DNA from: Xanthomarina gelatinilytica
Lineage (GTDB): Bacteria; Bacteroidota; Bacteroidia; Flavobacteriales; Flavobacteriaceae
Direction of reading: 5' to 3'
Length of the DNA: 64,000 nt
Assembly (NCBI RefSeq): GCF_000348685.1
Contig: NZ_ANLA01000020.1
Coordinates: forward strand, 39,672-103,671
Shown here: one piece after another, positions 55,377-64,000 of the stretch
How the letters are laid out: each line of letters starts with the position of its first letter
How positions within the stretch are numbered: the stretch's first letter is position 1
Program-made: the position numbers and the translations under genes
Notes under the pieces: model-generated
Databases searched by the model: none
Told to the model about the DNA's origin: nothing
The model's input: only the letters and a program-made list of their open reading frames with translations

Positions 55377-57284
55377 TTACTTCACTTCTTCGAAATCCAC
55401 GTCTTCTACGTCGCTTCCTTCGTTAGCGTCGCCGCCTGCATTGGCATCAGGACCTGCTTGGGCTCCTCCTTGCTGTGCTTCTGTTTGGGCTTTGTACATT
55501 TCTTCGCTAGCTACTTTCCAAGCTTCATTAATTTTCTCCAAAGCTGGATCTATAACTGCTATGTCTTTTGTTTCAAACGCTTTTTTCAATTCTTCAAGCG
55601 CTTCTTCAATTGGTTTCTTTTTATCTTCAGATAATTTGTCACCAAACTCTTTAAGCTGACTTTCAGTTTGGAAAATCATGGCATCTGCAGCATTCAATTT
55701 ATCGGCTTTTTCCTTTGCTGCTTTATCTGCTTCAGCATTTGCTTCAGCATCTTGCTTCATTTTTTCTATTTCTTCTTCGGTCAATCCAGAAGAAGCTTCA
55801 ATTCTTATGTCTTGAGATTTTCCTGTTGCTTTATCTGTAGCTGAAACCTTAATTATACCATTGGCATCAATATCGAAAGTTACTTCAATTTGAGGGGTTC
55901 CTCGTCTTGCTGGTGGAATACCGTCCAAGTGGAAACGTCCTATGGTTTTATTGTCGGCAGCCATAGCTCTTTCTCCTTGCAATACATGGATCTCTACGGA
56001 TGGCTGGTTGTCTGCTGCTGTAGAGAACACCTGACTTTTCTTTGTAGGAATGGTCGTGTTGGCCTCTATTAGCTTGGTCATAACATTACCCATAGTTTCA
56101 ATACCAAGAGATAATGGTGTTACGTCTAATAAAAGTACGTCTTTTACATCACCTGTTAATACACCACCTTGGATTCCTGCTCCTAATGATACAACTTCGT
56201 CTGGGTTTACACCTTTACTTGGTTTTTTACCAAAGAATTTTTCTACAGCTTCTTGTACTGCAGGAATACGTGTCGATCCACCTACTAGAATCACTTCATC
56301 AATATCGCTTTTACTTAAGCCTGCTGCTTTAAGCGCTTTTTCACATGGCTTAATGGTACGTTTTACCAAATCGTCTATTAATTGCTCGAATTTAGAACGT
56401 GTTAAAGTTCGCACCAAGTGTTTTGGCCCAGTAGCTGTGGCTGTTACGTAAGGTAAATTAATTTCTGTTTGTGCAGAAGATGATAATTCTATCTTCGCTT
56501 TTTCGGCAGCCTCTTTTAAACGTTGTAAAGCCATTGGGTCTTTACGTAAATCGATGTCTTCTTCAGATTTAAACTCGTCTGCCAACCAATTAATGATTTT
56601 TTCATCCACATCGTCACCACCTAAATGGGTATCTCCATCTGTTGAAAGTACTTCAAAAACACCATCACCCAATTCCAGGATGGAAACGTCATGTGTTCCT
56701 CCACCAAAATCGAATACCACTATTTTTTGATCCGTTCCTTTTTTATCCAAACCGTAAGCCAATGCTGCTGCAGTAGGTTCGTTAATAATTCTTCTAACTT
56801 TTAAACCTGCAATCTCACCAGCTTCTTTTGTTGCTTGACGTTGACTGTCATTAAAATAAGCAGGTACAGTAATAACTGCTTCGCTAACGGTTGTTCCTAG
56901 GTAATCTTCAGCTGTTTTCTTCATTTTTTGAAGAATCATTGCCGATAATTCTTGAGGTGTGTACAAACGACCATCAATATCAACTCTAGGTGTATCGTTT
57001 TCACCTTTAACTACTTTATATGGTACGCGTTCTGCTTCGTTTTTAGATTCAGAATACTTATTCCCCATAAAACGCTTAATAGAATAAACCGTTTTTGTTG
57101 GGTTTGTAACTGCTTGACGTTTTGCTGGGTCACCAACCTTAATTTCGCCTCCATCAACAAAAGCGATTACAGATGGTGTTGTACGTTTACCTTCTGCGTT
57201 TGGGATAACAACTGGCTCGTTACCTTCCATAACAGAAACGCAAGAGTTGGTTGTTCCTAAATCGATTCCAATAATTTTACTCAT
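55377..57284 (-). CDS. dnaK: Chaperone DnaK (Hsp70)
   Basis: This 635-aa protein has [18 protein letters not shown] at the start, the ATPase signatures [14 protein letters not shown] and [14 protein letters not shown], and the substrate-binding domain [17 protein letters not shown] helical lid and an acidic EDVDFEEVK tail follow. It folds proteins with DnaJ and GrpE, which are not adjacent. The upstream region holds no TAnnTTTG; instead a sigma-70-like TTGACA-N17-TATACA and inverted TGTCA/TGACA repeats are seen. Confidence 0.97.
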   Translation of the reverse strand: MSKIIGIDLGTTNSCVSVMEGNEPVVIPNAEGKRTTPSVIAFVDGGEIKVGDPAKRQAVTNPTKTVYSIKRFMGNKYSESKNEAERVPYKVVKGENDTPRVDIDGRLYTPQELSAMILQKMKKTAEDYLGTTVSEAVITVPAYFNDSQRQATKEAGEIAGLKVRRIINEPTAAALAYGLDKKGTDQKIVVFDFGGGTHDVSILELGDGVFEVLSTDGDTHLGGDDVDEKIINWLADEFKSEEDIDLRKDPMALQRLKEAAEKAKIELSSSAQTEINLPYVTATATGPKHLVRTLTRSKFEQLIDDLVKRTIKPCEKALKAAGLSKSDIDEVILVGGSTRIPAVQEAVEKFFGKKPSKGVNPDEVVSLGAGIQGGVLTGDVKDVLLLDVTPLSLGIETMGNVMTKLIEANTTIPTKKSQVFSTAADNQPSVEIHVLQGERAMAADNKTIGRFHLDGIPPARRGTPQIEVTFDIDANGIIKVSATDKATGKSQDIRIEASSGLTEEEIEKMKQDAEANAEADKAAKEKADKLNAADAMIFQTESQLKEFGDKLSEDKKKPIEEALEELKKAFETKDIAVIDPALEKINEAWKVASEEMYKAQTEAQQGGAQAGPDANAGGDANEGSDVEDVDFEEVK

Positions 57285-57304
57285 AATTTATAATTTGTTT
57301 TAGT

Positions 57305-57322
57305 TTTCCGTTTTCACGGAAA
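57305..57322 (-). promoter_or_regulatory. Inverted repeat in the dnaK leader
   Basis: TTTCCG (57305-57310) and CGGAAA (57317-57322) flank a 6-base loop, 21 bases upstream of the dnaK ATG, in the 5' leader. Confidence 0.35.
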
Positions 57323-57355
57323 TAAAGTGTTGAATAATCTGTTTTAAATTCGGTA

Positions 57356-57403
57356 TGTATAAGTCAATGATTATGCCATGTCAAAAAATCTGACAGGATG
57401 TCA
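57356..57403 (-). promoter_or_regulatory. dnaK control region: TTGACA-N17-TATACA with TGTCA/TGACA repeats
   Basis: On the minus strand TTGACA (57384-57379) and TATACA (57361-57356) are 17 bases apart. On the plus strand the half-sites TGTCA (57379), TGACA (57391) and TGTCA (57399) alternate; TGACA-GGA-TGTCA (57391-57403) is a 13-bp inverted repeat. This is a plausible heat-shock control region, unlike the other promoters in the window. Confidence 0.5.
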
Positions 57404-57513
57404 CATAAAAAAACAAGAACCTTGTTTAAATGGGTTTTTAAAAGGTCCAGTGCTTAATCGGAAAATTCTTGATAACTCCCAGATGAATTATCTTTTAATT
57501 GAAAGAAAGACTT

Positions 57514-57521
57514 TATATTTG
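57514..57521 (+). promoter_or_regulatory. -7 element for sdaA
   Basis: TATATTTG, a perfect TAnnTTTG, 23 bases upstream of the ATG at 57545. Confidence 0.6.
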
Positions 57522-57544
57522 TTATTTATATAAATTGACGGATT

Positions 57545-58969
57545 ATGGAGTGTATTTCGGTTTTTGATATGTTAAAAATAGGTGTTGGGCCTTCTAGTTC
57601 ACATACCTTGGGCCCTTGGCGTGCTGCAGAACGTTGGATTAAAGAATTGAAAGCCAGCAACAAATTTGATGCTGTGGAACATATTAGTGTTGATTTATAT
57701 GGTTCCCTCTCTTTAACAGGTAAAGGACACGCCACAGATTATGCTGTGATGTTGGGATTAAGTGGTGCTGACCCTGAAATAATCCCTACAGATACCATTG
57801 AGGTCATCATTAGCTCCATTAAAAACAATCACGTTTTATTTTTCAATAATGAAAAATCCATACCTTTCAATCCAGACACCCAAATTACGTTCAACAGAAA
57901 GTTTCTTCCATATCATGCCAATGGATTGGTGTTCACTGCAACCATTAATGGCAGAAAATCCAAATCCACTTTTTATTCCATAGGTGGAGGTTTTGTAGTT
58001 AAAGAAGAGCGAAAGAACTCTAAAAAAAACAAGGAGATATTTCTAAACACCTTTCCCTATCCCATAGCCAAAGGAACAGAACTGATTGCTTATTGCAACC
58101 AGTTGAACATGCCAATATCCAGTATTGTTTTGGAAAACGAAAAATCCTTAAGGGATGAAAACACCATAGATTTTGAGCTACAGCGAATTTGGATGACCAT
58201 GTTGGAATGCATGTATATTGGTTGCCATACGGAAGGCAACTTGCCTGGAGGCTTAAACGTAAGACGTCGCGCTTACGATATGTATCAAAATTTAAAAGGT
58301 GAATTGCCTTATGCCGACCCACAGGAATGGTTGGAAACCATAAGAAAAACCGAAGTTAAGTTTAGACAAATCCTAAAATGGGTAAGCTGTTTTGCTTTGA
58401 GTGTCAACGAAGTAAATGCGTCTTTGGGACGTGTGGTTACGGCTCCTACCAATGGTAGTGCTGGTGTCATTCCATCGGTTTTAATGTATTATATGGTTAT
58501 AGAAAACCACGACGCTAATTTTGAACATATAAAACGCTTTTTATTGGTTGCTGGAGAAATAGGAAGCATCTTTAAAAAAGGGGCAACCATAAGTGCTGCC
58601 ATGGGAGGCTGTCAAGCTGAAATTGGCGTATCGTCTGCCATGGCTGCTGGAGCCTTGTGCGAATTGTTGGGTGGCTCTCCGGAACAGGTTTTAATTGCGG
58701 CTGAAATTGCCATGGAACACCATTTAGGCCTAACCTGCGATCCTATTGGTGGTTTGGTTCAGATTCCTTGTATTGAAAGAAACTCCATGGGAGCCATGAA
58801 AGCCATACATGCAGCTGAAATGGCCATTGACACCAATCCCGAAAATGTAAAGGTGCCCTTTGACAAAGTGGTAGCTACCATGTGGGAAACAGCAAAAGAT
58901 ATGAATTCCAAATACAAGGAAACCAGTGAAGGTGGTTTGGCTGTTGGTGTGAATTTATCTGATTGTTAA
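57545..58969 (+). CDS. sdaA: L-serine ammonia-lyase, single-chain iron-sulfur type
   Basis: This 474-aa protein starts [27 protein letters not shown], the hallmark of L-serine dehydratases. The catalytic half has [19 protein letters not shown] and [19 protein letters not shown], and a Cys in GGCQAEIG; these Cys residues bind a [4Fe-4S] cluster. It deaminates serine to pyruvate. The alpha and beta domains are fused in one chain. It is monocistronic. Confidence 0.94.
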   Translation: MECISVFDMLKIGVGPSSSHTLGPWRAAERWIKELKASNKFDAVEHISVDLYGSLSLTGKGHATDYAVMLGLSGADPEIIPTDTIEVIISSIKNNHVLFFNNEKSIPFNPDTQITFNRKFLPYHANGLVFTATINGRKSKSTFYSIGGGFVVKEERKNSKKNKEIFLNTFPYPIAKGTELIAYCNQLNMPISSIVLENEKSLRDENTIDFELQRIWMTMLECMYIGCHTEGNLPGGLNVRRRAYDMYQNLKGELPYADPQEWLETIRKTEVKFRQILKWVSCFALSVNEVNASLGRVVTAPTNGSAGVIPSVLMYYMVIENHDANFEHIKRFLLVAGEIGSIFKKGATISAAMGGCQAEIGVSSAMAAGALCELLGGSPEQVLIAAEIAMEHHLGLTCDPIGGLVQIPCIERNSMGAMKAIHAAEMAIDTNPENVKVPFDKVVATMWETAKDMNSKYKETSEGGLAVGVNLSDC

Positions 58970-59067
58970 AAACCCATTTCAATCGTTTACAAATTATCAG
59001 TTTCCAGACAGACGAAAGTTTTTAGTTTATCTATACTGCCTACAAAACACTAAGACTGAAAACTGTT

Positions 59068-59526
59068 TTATTGGTTACACCCTTCTCTCCTTCTAGTATC
59101 CATAAGGTATATAATTTTCCATTGGCCTTCATCATTAAAAAGTTGAAACGAATTCACGCCACAATGACTAAATTGATGGTTTACCCAAAACTCATAAGGT
59201 GTCCAAACATGAGCCATGGTTCCATCTATTTGAATGTTATAATCCAGTAAGCGTTCCTCCCACTTTTGGTCTGCTGGTCTGTTGGCAATGGTTTGTATCA
59301 TTTTTGCAACATCATCTGTTACCAGTTTCCCTTTCCCCTCTCTGTCTTTATAGGTTGTTTGTGTCAACATGTTGTTATACATCACAGATTTCATAAGTAA
59401 GGTATCCCCTTTATGAAAACCTTCAAAAAAAGTGTCAATTGCTTTTTTTAAGTCCATTTCGGCTTTGTTTTGTGCTGTAATAGTGGTCGTAATCAGTAAG
59501 ACCAGAAAAATAATAACGCGTTCCAT
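59068..59526 (-). CDS. Secreted NTF2-like (SnoaL/DUF4440) protein
   Basis: This 152-aa protein has a signal peptide (MERVIIFLVLLITTTITAQ, cleavage after residue 19) and an NTF2-like alpha+beta domain with AIDTFFEGFHKGDTLLMKSV and HVWTPYEFWVNHQFSHCGV. Family members are small-molecule-binding or enzymes; this one is periplasmic and its ligand is unknown. An inverted repeat overlaps its presumed -7 region. Confidence 0.82.
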   Translation of the reverse strand: MERVIIFLVLLITTTITAQNKAEMDLKKAIDTFFEGFHKGDTLLMKSVMYNNMLTQTTYKDREGKGKLVTDDVAKMIQTIANRPADQKWEERLLDYNIQIDGTMAHVWTPYEFWVNHQFSHCGVNSFQLFNDEGQWKIIYLMDTRRREGCNQ

Positions 59527-59538
59527 AATTAATTGGTT

Positions 59539-59557
59539 TTGAACTAAAGTAGTTCAA
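59539..59557. promoter_or_regulatory. Inverted repeat over the NTF2-like gene promoter, possible operator
   Basis: TTGAACT (59539-59545) and AGTTCAA (59551-59557) flank AAAGT. On the minus strand the middle contains TACTTTAG, one base from a TAnnTTTG -7 element, 17 bases before the ATG at 59526. Confidence 0.4.
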
Positions 59558-59742
59558 CATGTAGCTATATGAAAGACTTTAAAGAAAAGTTTAACATTAA
59601 GTATCTAATTTAGTACTTTTACAGCCTGAACTCATTTTGGTTTTTTGTTCATACCGAAAATGAAAAGAAATTTGTTCTATTTCATTCAATTTTATGAAAC
59701 GGAAAAAATCAAGATGCGTTCCTATTAAAAAGAAGTACCTAT

Positions 59743-60561
59743 ATGTCTGTAGCAAAAAAAGAATACAAAAGAATTACCGTAAAAACTTTAGTGGATATGA
59801 AAGCCAATGGCGAAAAGATATCCATGCTCACTGCCTACGATTTTACCATGGCAAAAATTGTAGATGGTTCTGGTATAGATGTTATCTTGGTTGGAGACTC
59901 GGCAAGTAATGTCATGGCTGGACATGAAACCACTTTGCCCATTACTTTGGACCAAATGATATATCATGCCTCATCGGTAGTAAGGGCTGTAGAACGTGCT
60001 TTGGTGGTTGTAGATTTGCCTTTTGGAAGCTACCAAAGTGATCCTAAAGAAGCTTTGCGCTCTGCCATTAGGATTATGAAAGAATCTGGTGGACATGCTG
60101 TTAAACTGGAAGGTGGCAAAGAAGTCAAGGAGTCCATAAAGCGTATCTTGAATGCTGGAATTCCAGTCATGGGACACTTGGGATTAACACCACAATCCAT
60201 TTATAAATTTGGAACTTATACGGTTCGTGCCAAAGAAGAAGAAGAAGCCAAAAGATTAAAAGAAGACGCTCTAATGCTAGAAAAAGCTGGTTGTTTTGCC
60301 ATTGTATTGGAAAAAATACCTGCCAAATTAGCCAAAGAGGTTGCAAAAAGTGTTTCCATTCCTATTATTGGCATTGGAGCAGGAAATGGTGTAGATGGTC
60401 AGGTTTTGGTTTTACACGACATGATAGGCATGACCCATGAATTTCATCCACGTTTTTTAAGACGATATATGAACCTCTATGAAGATATGACAGCTGCCAT
60501 TTCTCAATATGTGGAAGATGTGAAAACCGAAGATTTTCCTAACAGTGAGGAGCAGTATTAA
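59743..60561 (+). CDS. panB: 3-Methyl-2-oxobutanoate hydroxymethyltransferase
   Basis: This 272-aa TIM-barrel enzyme makes ketopantoate from 2-oxoisovalerate and methylene-tetrahydrofolate in pantothenate synthesis. It has [40 protein letters not shown], the Asp/Lys region VKLEGGKEV and [43 protein letters not shown] follows, which is the PanB pattern. Pan genes panC and panD are not adjacent. The RluA-type gene follows after 68 bases. Confidence 0.95.
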   Translation: MSVAKKEYKRITVKTLVDMKANGEKISMLTAYDFTMAKIVDGSGIDVILVGDSASNVMAGHETTLPITLDQMIYHASSVVRAVERALVVVDLPFGSYQSDPKEALRSAIRIMKESGGHAVKLEGGKEVKESIKRILNAGIPVMGHLGLTPQSIYKFGTYTVRAKEEEEAKRLKEDALMLEKAGCFAIVLEKIPAKLAKEVAKSVSIPIIGIGAGNGVDGQVLVLHDMIGMTHEFHPRFLRRYMNLYEDMTAAISQYVEDVKTEDFPNSEEQY

Positions 60562-60629
60562 GGTTGAAAGCTCAAGGTTTAAGGTTCTTGGTTCTTGGTT
60601 TATTAATAAAATAAATTATTCCTGTATTT

Positions 60630-61340
60630 GTGGCAAAAACTTCAGATAAAATACTTTCCAATAAAGAAAACCTTCAAGTTTTATACGAAGACAACCATAT
60701 CATCATTGTAAATAAACGTGCTGGTGACATTGTGCAAGGGGATAAAACTGGAGATAAACCCTTAAGTGATGTTGTAAAGAATTATATTAAAGACAAATAT
60801 AACAAGCCTGGCAACGTTTATCTTGGCGTGGTACACAGACTGGACAGACCTACCACTGGAGTGGTTTTGTTTGCTAAAACCAGCAAAGCCTTGCCTAGGT
60901 TAAATAAACTGTTTGCAGACAAAAAAACCCAAAAAACCTATTGGGCTTTGGTTAAACAAGAACCACCTAAAACAGAGGACACTTTAATTCATTGGTTAAA
61001 AAAGAATCCTAAAAACAACAAATCCACAGCATATCCCAATGAAATTCCTAAAGGGAAAAAAGCCGTCCTTCATTATCAAGTAATTAAAAAATTGGATAGC
61101 TATTATCTTTTGGAAGTTACTTTGGAAACAGGCAGACATCATCAAATACGTGTGCAGTTGGCAAGTATGGGCTGTCCCATTAAAGGGGATCTAAAATATG
61201 GGTTTGACAGAAGCAATAAAGACGCAAGCATTAGTCTACATGCCAGGAGCCTACAATTTACACATCCTGTTTCAAACAATTTTATAGATGTAACTGCACC
61301 ATTGCCAAAAGATCCTGTTTGGGATGCTTGTCTAAAATAA
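60630..61340 (+). CDS. RluA-type pseudouridine synthase, GTG start
   Basis: This 236-aa protein has the catalytic motif HRLDRPTTGVVLFAKT (about 71-86, Asp at residue 74) and GRHHQIRVQLASMGCPIKGDLKYG near the C-terminus, the RluA family pattern. No N-terminal S4 domain is present, which is the short RluA/RluC-like class. The start is a GTG at 60630 because no ATG occurs early in the frame. The target RNA position is unknown. The gap after panB is a GGTT/CTTGG-rich stretch with no other feature. Confidence 0.88.
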   Translation: MAKTSDKILSNKENLQVLYEDNHIIIVNKRAGDIVQGDKTGDKPLSDVVKNYIKDKYNKPGNVYLGVVHRLDRPTTGVVLFAKTSKALPRLNKLFADKKTQKTYWALVKQEPPKTEDTLIHWLKKNPKNNKSTAYPNEIPKGKKAVLHYQVIKKLDSYYLLEVTLETGRHHQIRVQLASMGCPIKGDLKYGFDRSNKDASISLHARSLQFTHPVSNNFIDVTAPLPKDPVWDACLK

Positions 61341-61374
61341 ATTCAAATTCGAATTCAACTTCTATCTTAAATCG

Positions 61375-62211
61375 TTAACCTACAGTTGCGCTTTCCAATA
61401 AAGGATATTCTATTTGAAGTTGCACGCCTTCATTGGGTTTGGAGTGCATTTGGAAAGTAGCGTCTATAAGTTCTGCCCTACTTTTCATATTAATGAGTCC
61501 AGACCCTTTTTTGGCAGTTTCCACGTCAAAGCCCTTGCCATCGTCCGAGGCTATAATAATCATTTTATCATCTAAATACTCCAGAGTGACCTTTAGGTTG
61601 TTGGCTTCGGAATATTTAACCGAGTTTGAAAAAAATTCCTGAAGGATTCTAAATAAAATAATTTCATGTTTTTTATTATCCAAGGGTCTTTTGTTTCCTT
61701 TAATATGAAGCTCTGCCGAAGCAAATTTCATGCGTTTTAATCGATCTAACTCATTGGTTATGGATTTTTCAAAACCAATGTTCAAAATCACATCATTGTT
61801 TAAGGATTTGGACAAGGAACGTACCTCCTTTAAACTTTCTTTAATGGTACTTGTGGTTAGGTCTAAAGTGGATTTCAAGTCTTCCGGAATTTTTGCTCCC
61901 AACATGTTTAATTGCATGCTGGCATAAGCCAATAACTGACCAACATTATCGTGAAGTTCCCAACCAATATGTTTTAAGGTCTGTTCTTGGATTTCGGTTT
62001 GAGTTATGGAAAGTTCTTCTTCAAAGGCTTGTTGTTGTCTTATCTTGTCCAATAAAAGCTTGTTCTTTCGCTTTTGAAAAACAATAAAAAATATCACGAC
62101 CAAGGAAGTTACTATAAGCAAAACACCAATCATATAAATTAGCAAATAACGTTCTGCTGAGGTGGACACCGAAGGTTGTGCTTGCAAAAAAGTATTAATA
62201 AGCTTGGTCAT
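61375..62211 (-). CDS. NarL-type sensor histidine kinase without a visible response regulator
   Basis: This 278-aa protein has one transmembrane segment (about 22-45) and a short N-terminal part outside the membrane. A coiled coil follows, then the HisKA_3 dimerisation helix IGWELHDNVGQLLAYAS (phospho-His87) and an HATPase domain with FSNSVKYSEANN, SDDGKGFD and GSGLINMKSRAEL. This is the NarX/DegS/LiaS class. It has almost no sensor domain of its own. Its 5' end overlaps the upstream multi-pass membrane protein gene by 17 bases, so the two are coupled. No response regulator lies in the window. Confidence 0.88.
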   Translation of the reverse strand: MTKLINTFLQAQPSVSTSAERYLLIYMIGVLLIVTSLVVIFFIVFQKRKNKLLLDKIRQQQAFEEELSITQTEIQEQTLKHIGWELHDNVGQLLAYASMQLNMLGAKIPEDLKSTLDLTTSTIKESLKEVRSLSKSLNNDVILNIGFEKSITNELDRLKRMKFASAELHIKGNKRPLDNKKHEIILFRILQEFFSNSVKYSEANNLKVTLEYLDDKMIIIASDDGKGFDVETAKKGSGLINMKSRAELIDATFQMHSKPNEGVQLQIEYPLLESATVG

Positions 62212-62908
62212 TGTTAGGTTTTAATAATATTAGGGCCAATGAAAAAGATAAATACATAAAGATATTGGCATAGAGCATGATCAACCACTTTAATTCAGCT
62301 TGATTGGGATCTGTTGCTGCGTTGCCACATACAAAATGTACCAAAGGAATGGTTAGCAGCAACCAAATTAATAGGATGCCACTTATATAAAAATGAATGT
62401 CTTTATAAAACTCAAGTATTTTTTCGGTATGAAGTAATTCATAAATATAAAACACAGCACTTAACATGATAATGGACATGTTTCCAATACGAATCAATTT
62501 AAAGGTACCATCAAAAAAATGTTGAAAATTTAAAGCAATGCTTCCTATGGAAACAGCAAGAAACACATACAAAGCGTATTGCAAAATGTTTTTTAAAAAG
62601 TTGTTTTTTAACAATTTTTTGTAATACCATGCAAAAAACATGGCAGAACCTATATACCAGGTTAGCGTAAACCACCAAAAATTAAACCTAAAAACCGTGT
62701 TTTCAATAATATGATAGCTATTAAAGTAATTTAAAATTCTTGCATAAGAGCCCAATACATGTGTTATAAACACATACAGCAAGAAATAAATAAAGTAACT
62801 AACTGGTGACTGTTTAAACTTATGTAAAGACAATAAGCCTGTTACTGCAGCAATTAAAATAACAGCCAAATTTACATACATGTAATGTTGTAACAGAACG
62901 TCTTTCAT
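62195..62908 (-). CDS. Seven-segment membrane protein, coupled to the kinase
   Basis: This 237-aa protein has about seven hydrophobic segments. The paralogue upstream shares NFWWFTLTWYIGSAMFFAWYYKK-like and YANIFMYLSFSLALILLKP-like segments, as well as ILLIWLLLTIPL. No signal peptide or enzymatic motif is seen. The 3' end overlaps the kinase start by 17 bases, so it may be the sensor for that kinase. Fully conserved charged residues within the membrane are few. No family is recognised. Confidence 0.7.
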   Translation of the reverse strand: MKDVLLQHYMYVNLAVILIAAVTGLLSLHKFKQSPVSYFIYFLLYVFITHVLGSYARILNYFNSYHIIENTVFRFNFWWFTLTWYIGSAMFFAWYYKKLLKNNFLKNILQYALYVFLAVSIGSIALNFQHFFDGTFKLIRIGNMSIIMLSAVFYIYELLHTEKILEFYKDIHFYISGILLIWLLLTIPLVHFVCGNAATDPNQAELKWLIMLYANIFMYLSFSLALILLKPNNDQAY

Positions 62909-63034
62909 CCTTTAAAAGGCTTATATACTAAAGGTTCATAAAAATTTTTCTTATTTGGGATAATCTTTTGTAATATATTACATAAATATATCCTAATCAA
63001 ATAATTCGATTTTAAATCATAATTTATATACAAC

Positions 63035-63739
63035 TCATTCGCTTTCTGGTTTGCAAAAAATTAATGCAAAAGCAAAACCCAAATACATAAAGATATTTGC
63101 AATTAATTTAATTGTCCATTTAATTGTTACAAAATCCCAATCAGAATCTGAATTATAAACTTCAAAAAAGTTTAATGGAGTAGTAATTAGCCACCAAACT
63201 AACAAAATTATAGCTACATAAAAATAAAGAGACTTAAAAGCATTTAATAATTTTTCAGAATTTAACAAATTATATAAATAAGAAACTGTGCTTAAAATTA
63301 TAATAGCAACATTTAAGACTGTTATATAGGTTGGCCTAATCTCAAAAAAAAGTTTATAATCAATTATTGCAGTCACTAACATAGTCAAAACATAGCCATA
63401 TATACAAAATTTTATTATTGTTTTTAACGTGTTTGAATCATACTTTTGGCTCAAAAACCATGAATAAAATATGGTTGCAACTGATGCCCAAGATATCGTG
63501 TACCACCAATAATTGCGTTCTATTAAAGTTCCTTCTATTAAATACTCTAAATTATAATCCTTTAAATGACGTGGATAATTACCAATGGTTTCAACAAAGA
63601 CTATCCAACCCAAAAACCAAATAAAATATTTGACTGGAGTGTTTTTATATTTTTTATAGACTATAAGACTTACAACAAAAGCTAATATTTCTACGCTCTT
63701 CGTTAAAAATGTATAATAATCATATAAAAATTCTCTCAA
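63035..63739 (-). CDS. Seven-segment membrane protein, paralogue of the one downstream
   Basis: This 234-aa protein has about seven hydrophobic segments and aligns end to end with the protein at 62195-62908. Shared features are NYWWYTISWASVATIFYSWF, ILLVWWLITTPLNFFEVYNSDSDW and ANIFMYLGFAFALIFCKPE at the C-terminus. The genes are separated by 126 bases, probably transcribed together. No function is recognised; duplication next to a kinase suggests related sensors. Neither start has an obvious -7 element in view. Confidence 0.7.
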   Translation of the reverse strand: MREFLYDYYTFLTKSVEILAFVVSLIVYKKYKNTPVKYFIWFLGWIVFVETIGNYPRHLKDYNLEYLIEGTLIERNYWWYTISWASVATIFYSWFLSQKYDSNTLKTIIKFCIYGYVLTMLVTAIIDYKLFFEIRPTYITVLNVAIIILSTVSYLYNLLNSEKLLNAFKSLYFYVAIILLVWWLITTPLNFFEVYNSDSDWDFVTIKWTIKLIANIFMYLGFAFALIFCKPESE

Positions 63740-63907
63740 TTTGTAATCGGGTTATGTATAATGATATCTATAATACTAAAAAACTATTTTTCTGTTTTTT
63801 GAATAAGCAATTAAATATACATATACACCATCCATAGAGCAACTTAAATCTTTAGATTCGTTTTCAACATAGTTTAAATAACTCATATTTTTTATATAAA
63901 ATTATAA

Positions 63908-64000
63908 TTAGATTTCTTGTTCTGGATCACACCAAATTAAGGCTAAAGAAAATGTTAGTGTAGGCTTCCCCTTTTTAGGACACCTCAAAGTTCGATAAAT
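63908..64000 (-). CDS. Partial reading frame ending in a tail like the two paralogues
   Basis: A leftward frame enters from the right edge and stops at 63910-63908. Its last residues, TFSLALIWCDPEQEI, resemble the C-terminal ends of the two membrane proteins (GFAFALIFCKPESE and SFSLALILLKPNNDQAY). The 13 residues before it (about RTLRCPKKGKPT) do not match their last transmembrane segment. It could be the end of a third paralogue that has been altered or a chimeric remnant. Confidence 0.4.
   Translation of the reverse strand: MYRTLRCPKKGKPTLTFSLALIWCDPEQEI

Noticed and set aside
60562..60629. Repeated GGTT/CTTGG sequence between panB and the RluA-type gene
   Set aside because: It is short, low-complexity and intergenic; no unit, dyad or feature can be supported.
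63776..63886. 36-codon minus-strand reading frame between the paralogue and the right edge
   Set aside because: It is short, has no promoter element or recognisable sequence and no sign of being translated.

Overview
The window is AT-rich chromosomal DNA of a Bacteroidota bacterium, almost certainly family Flavobacteriaceae. The signs are many TAnnTTTG -7 promoter elements, starts without Shine-Dalgarno sequences, a T9SS C-terminal sorting domain, a SusC-like/TonB-type barrel, lipoproteins with acidic residues after the Cys, an evident menaquinone pathway, and flavobacterial families such as DUF4834 and CAL67264. I see no phage, transposase, integrase, CRISPR array, rRNA or tRNA. It is ordinary, densely coded core genome with a few accessory loci.

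Layout. 1-2.4 kb: tail of a zinc-ribbon DUF3667 protein, a peptide deformylase with a lipoprotein-like leader, and a secreted Tyr/Arg/Lys-rich protein. 2.4-8 kb: a leftward four-gene surface-polysaccharide operon (DUF4834, YfhO, glycosyltransferase, flippase). 8-10.6 kb: an outer-membrane-type protein, a GNAT-like protein and a small lipoprotein. 10.7-15.3 kb: a serine-palmitoyltransferase-like synthase and a CBS/cysteine-synthase-like enzyme, which look like the first two steps of sulfonolipid (capnine) synthesis, then an oligopeptidase B starting at TTG. 15.4-22.6 kb: ybaB, yegP-like, threonine aldolase, prfB with its programmed frameshift, arsC-like, a TonB-type barrel, and a 58-aa membrane protein. 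22.6-33.6 kb: APC permease, fumC, an FG-GAP T9SS cargo, half of the histidine pathway (hutI, hutG), a RamB/ScfR-like regulator, and a periplasmic metallo-hydrolase. 33.6-40.1 kb: ettA, CAL67264, a MarR-pirin-FMN reductase redox locus with a clear palindromic operator candidate, an acyl-CoA carboxylase beta subunit, and DoxX. 40.1-52.9 kb: a nearly complete menaquinone cluster (menE, menC, menA, menB, menD, menF, DHNA-CoA thioesterase candidate) interleaved with a CPBP protease, a sterol-desaturase/SDR pair, a metallo-hydrolase, a tandem pair of unknown proteins and CvfB. 52.9-61.4 kb: esterase, GNAT, nitronate monooxygenase-like protein, dnaK, sdaA, an NTF2-like secreted protein, panB and an RluA-type synthase. 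61.4-64 kb: a NarL-type histidine kinase overlapping a multi-pass membrane protein gene, a second paralogue, and the tail of a possible third.

The men genes together would convert chorismate to demethylmenaquinone, except for menH and ubiE, which are not recognised here. The most interesting candidates are the membrane-protein array coupled to an orphan kinase, the palindrome at the MarR operon, the unusual dnaK control region, the exported deformylase paralogue and the sulfonolipid gene pair. All functional statements rest on reading translated sequence; no search was run.
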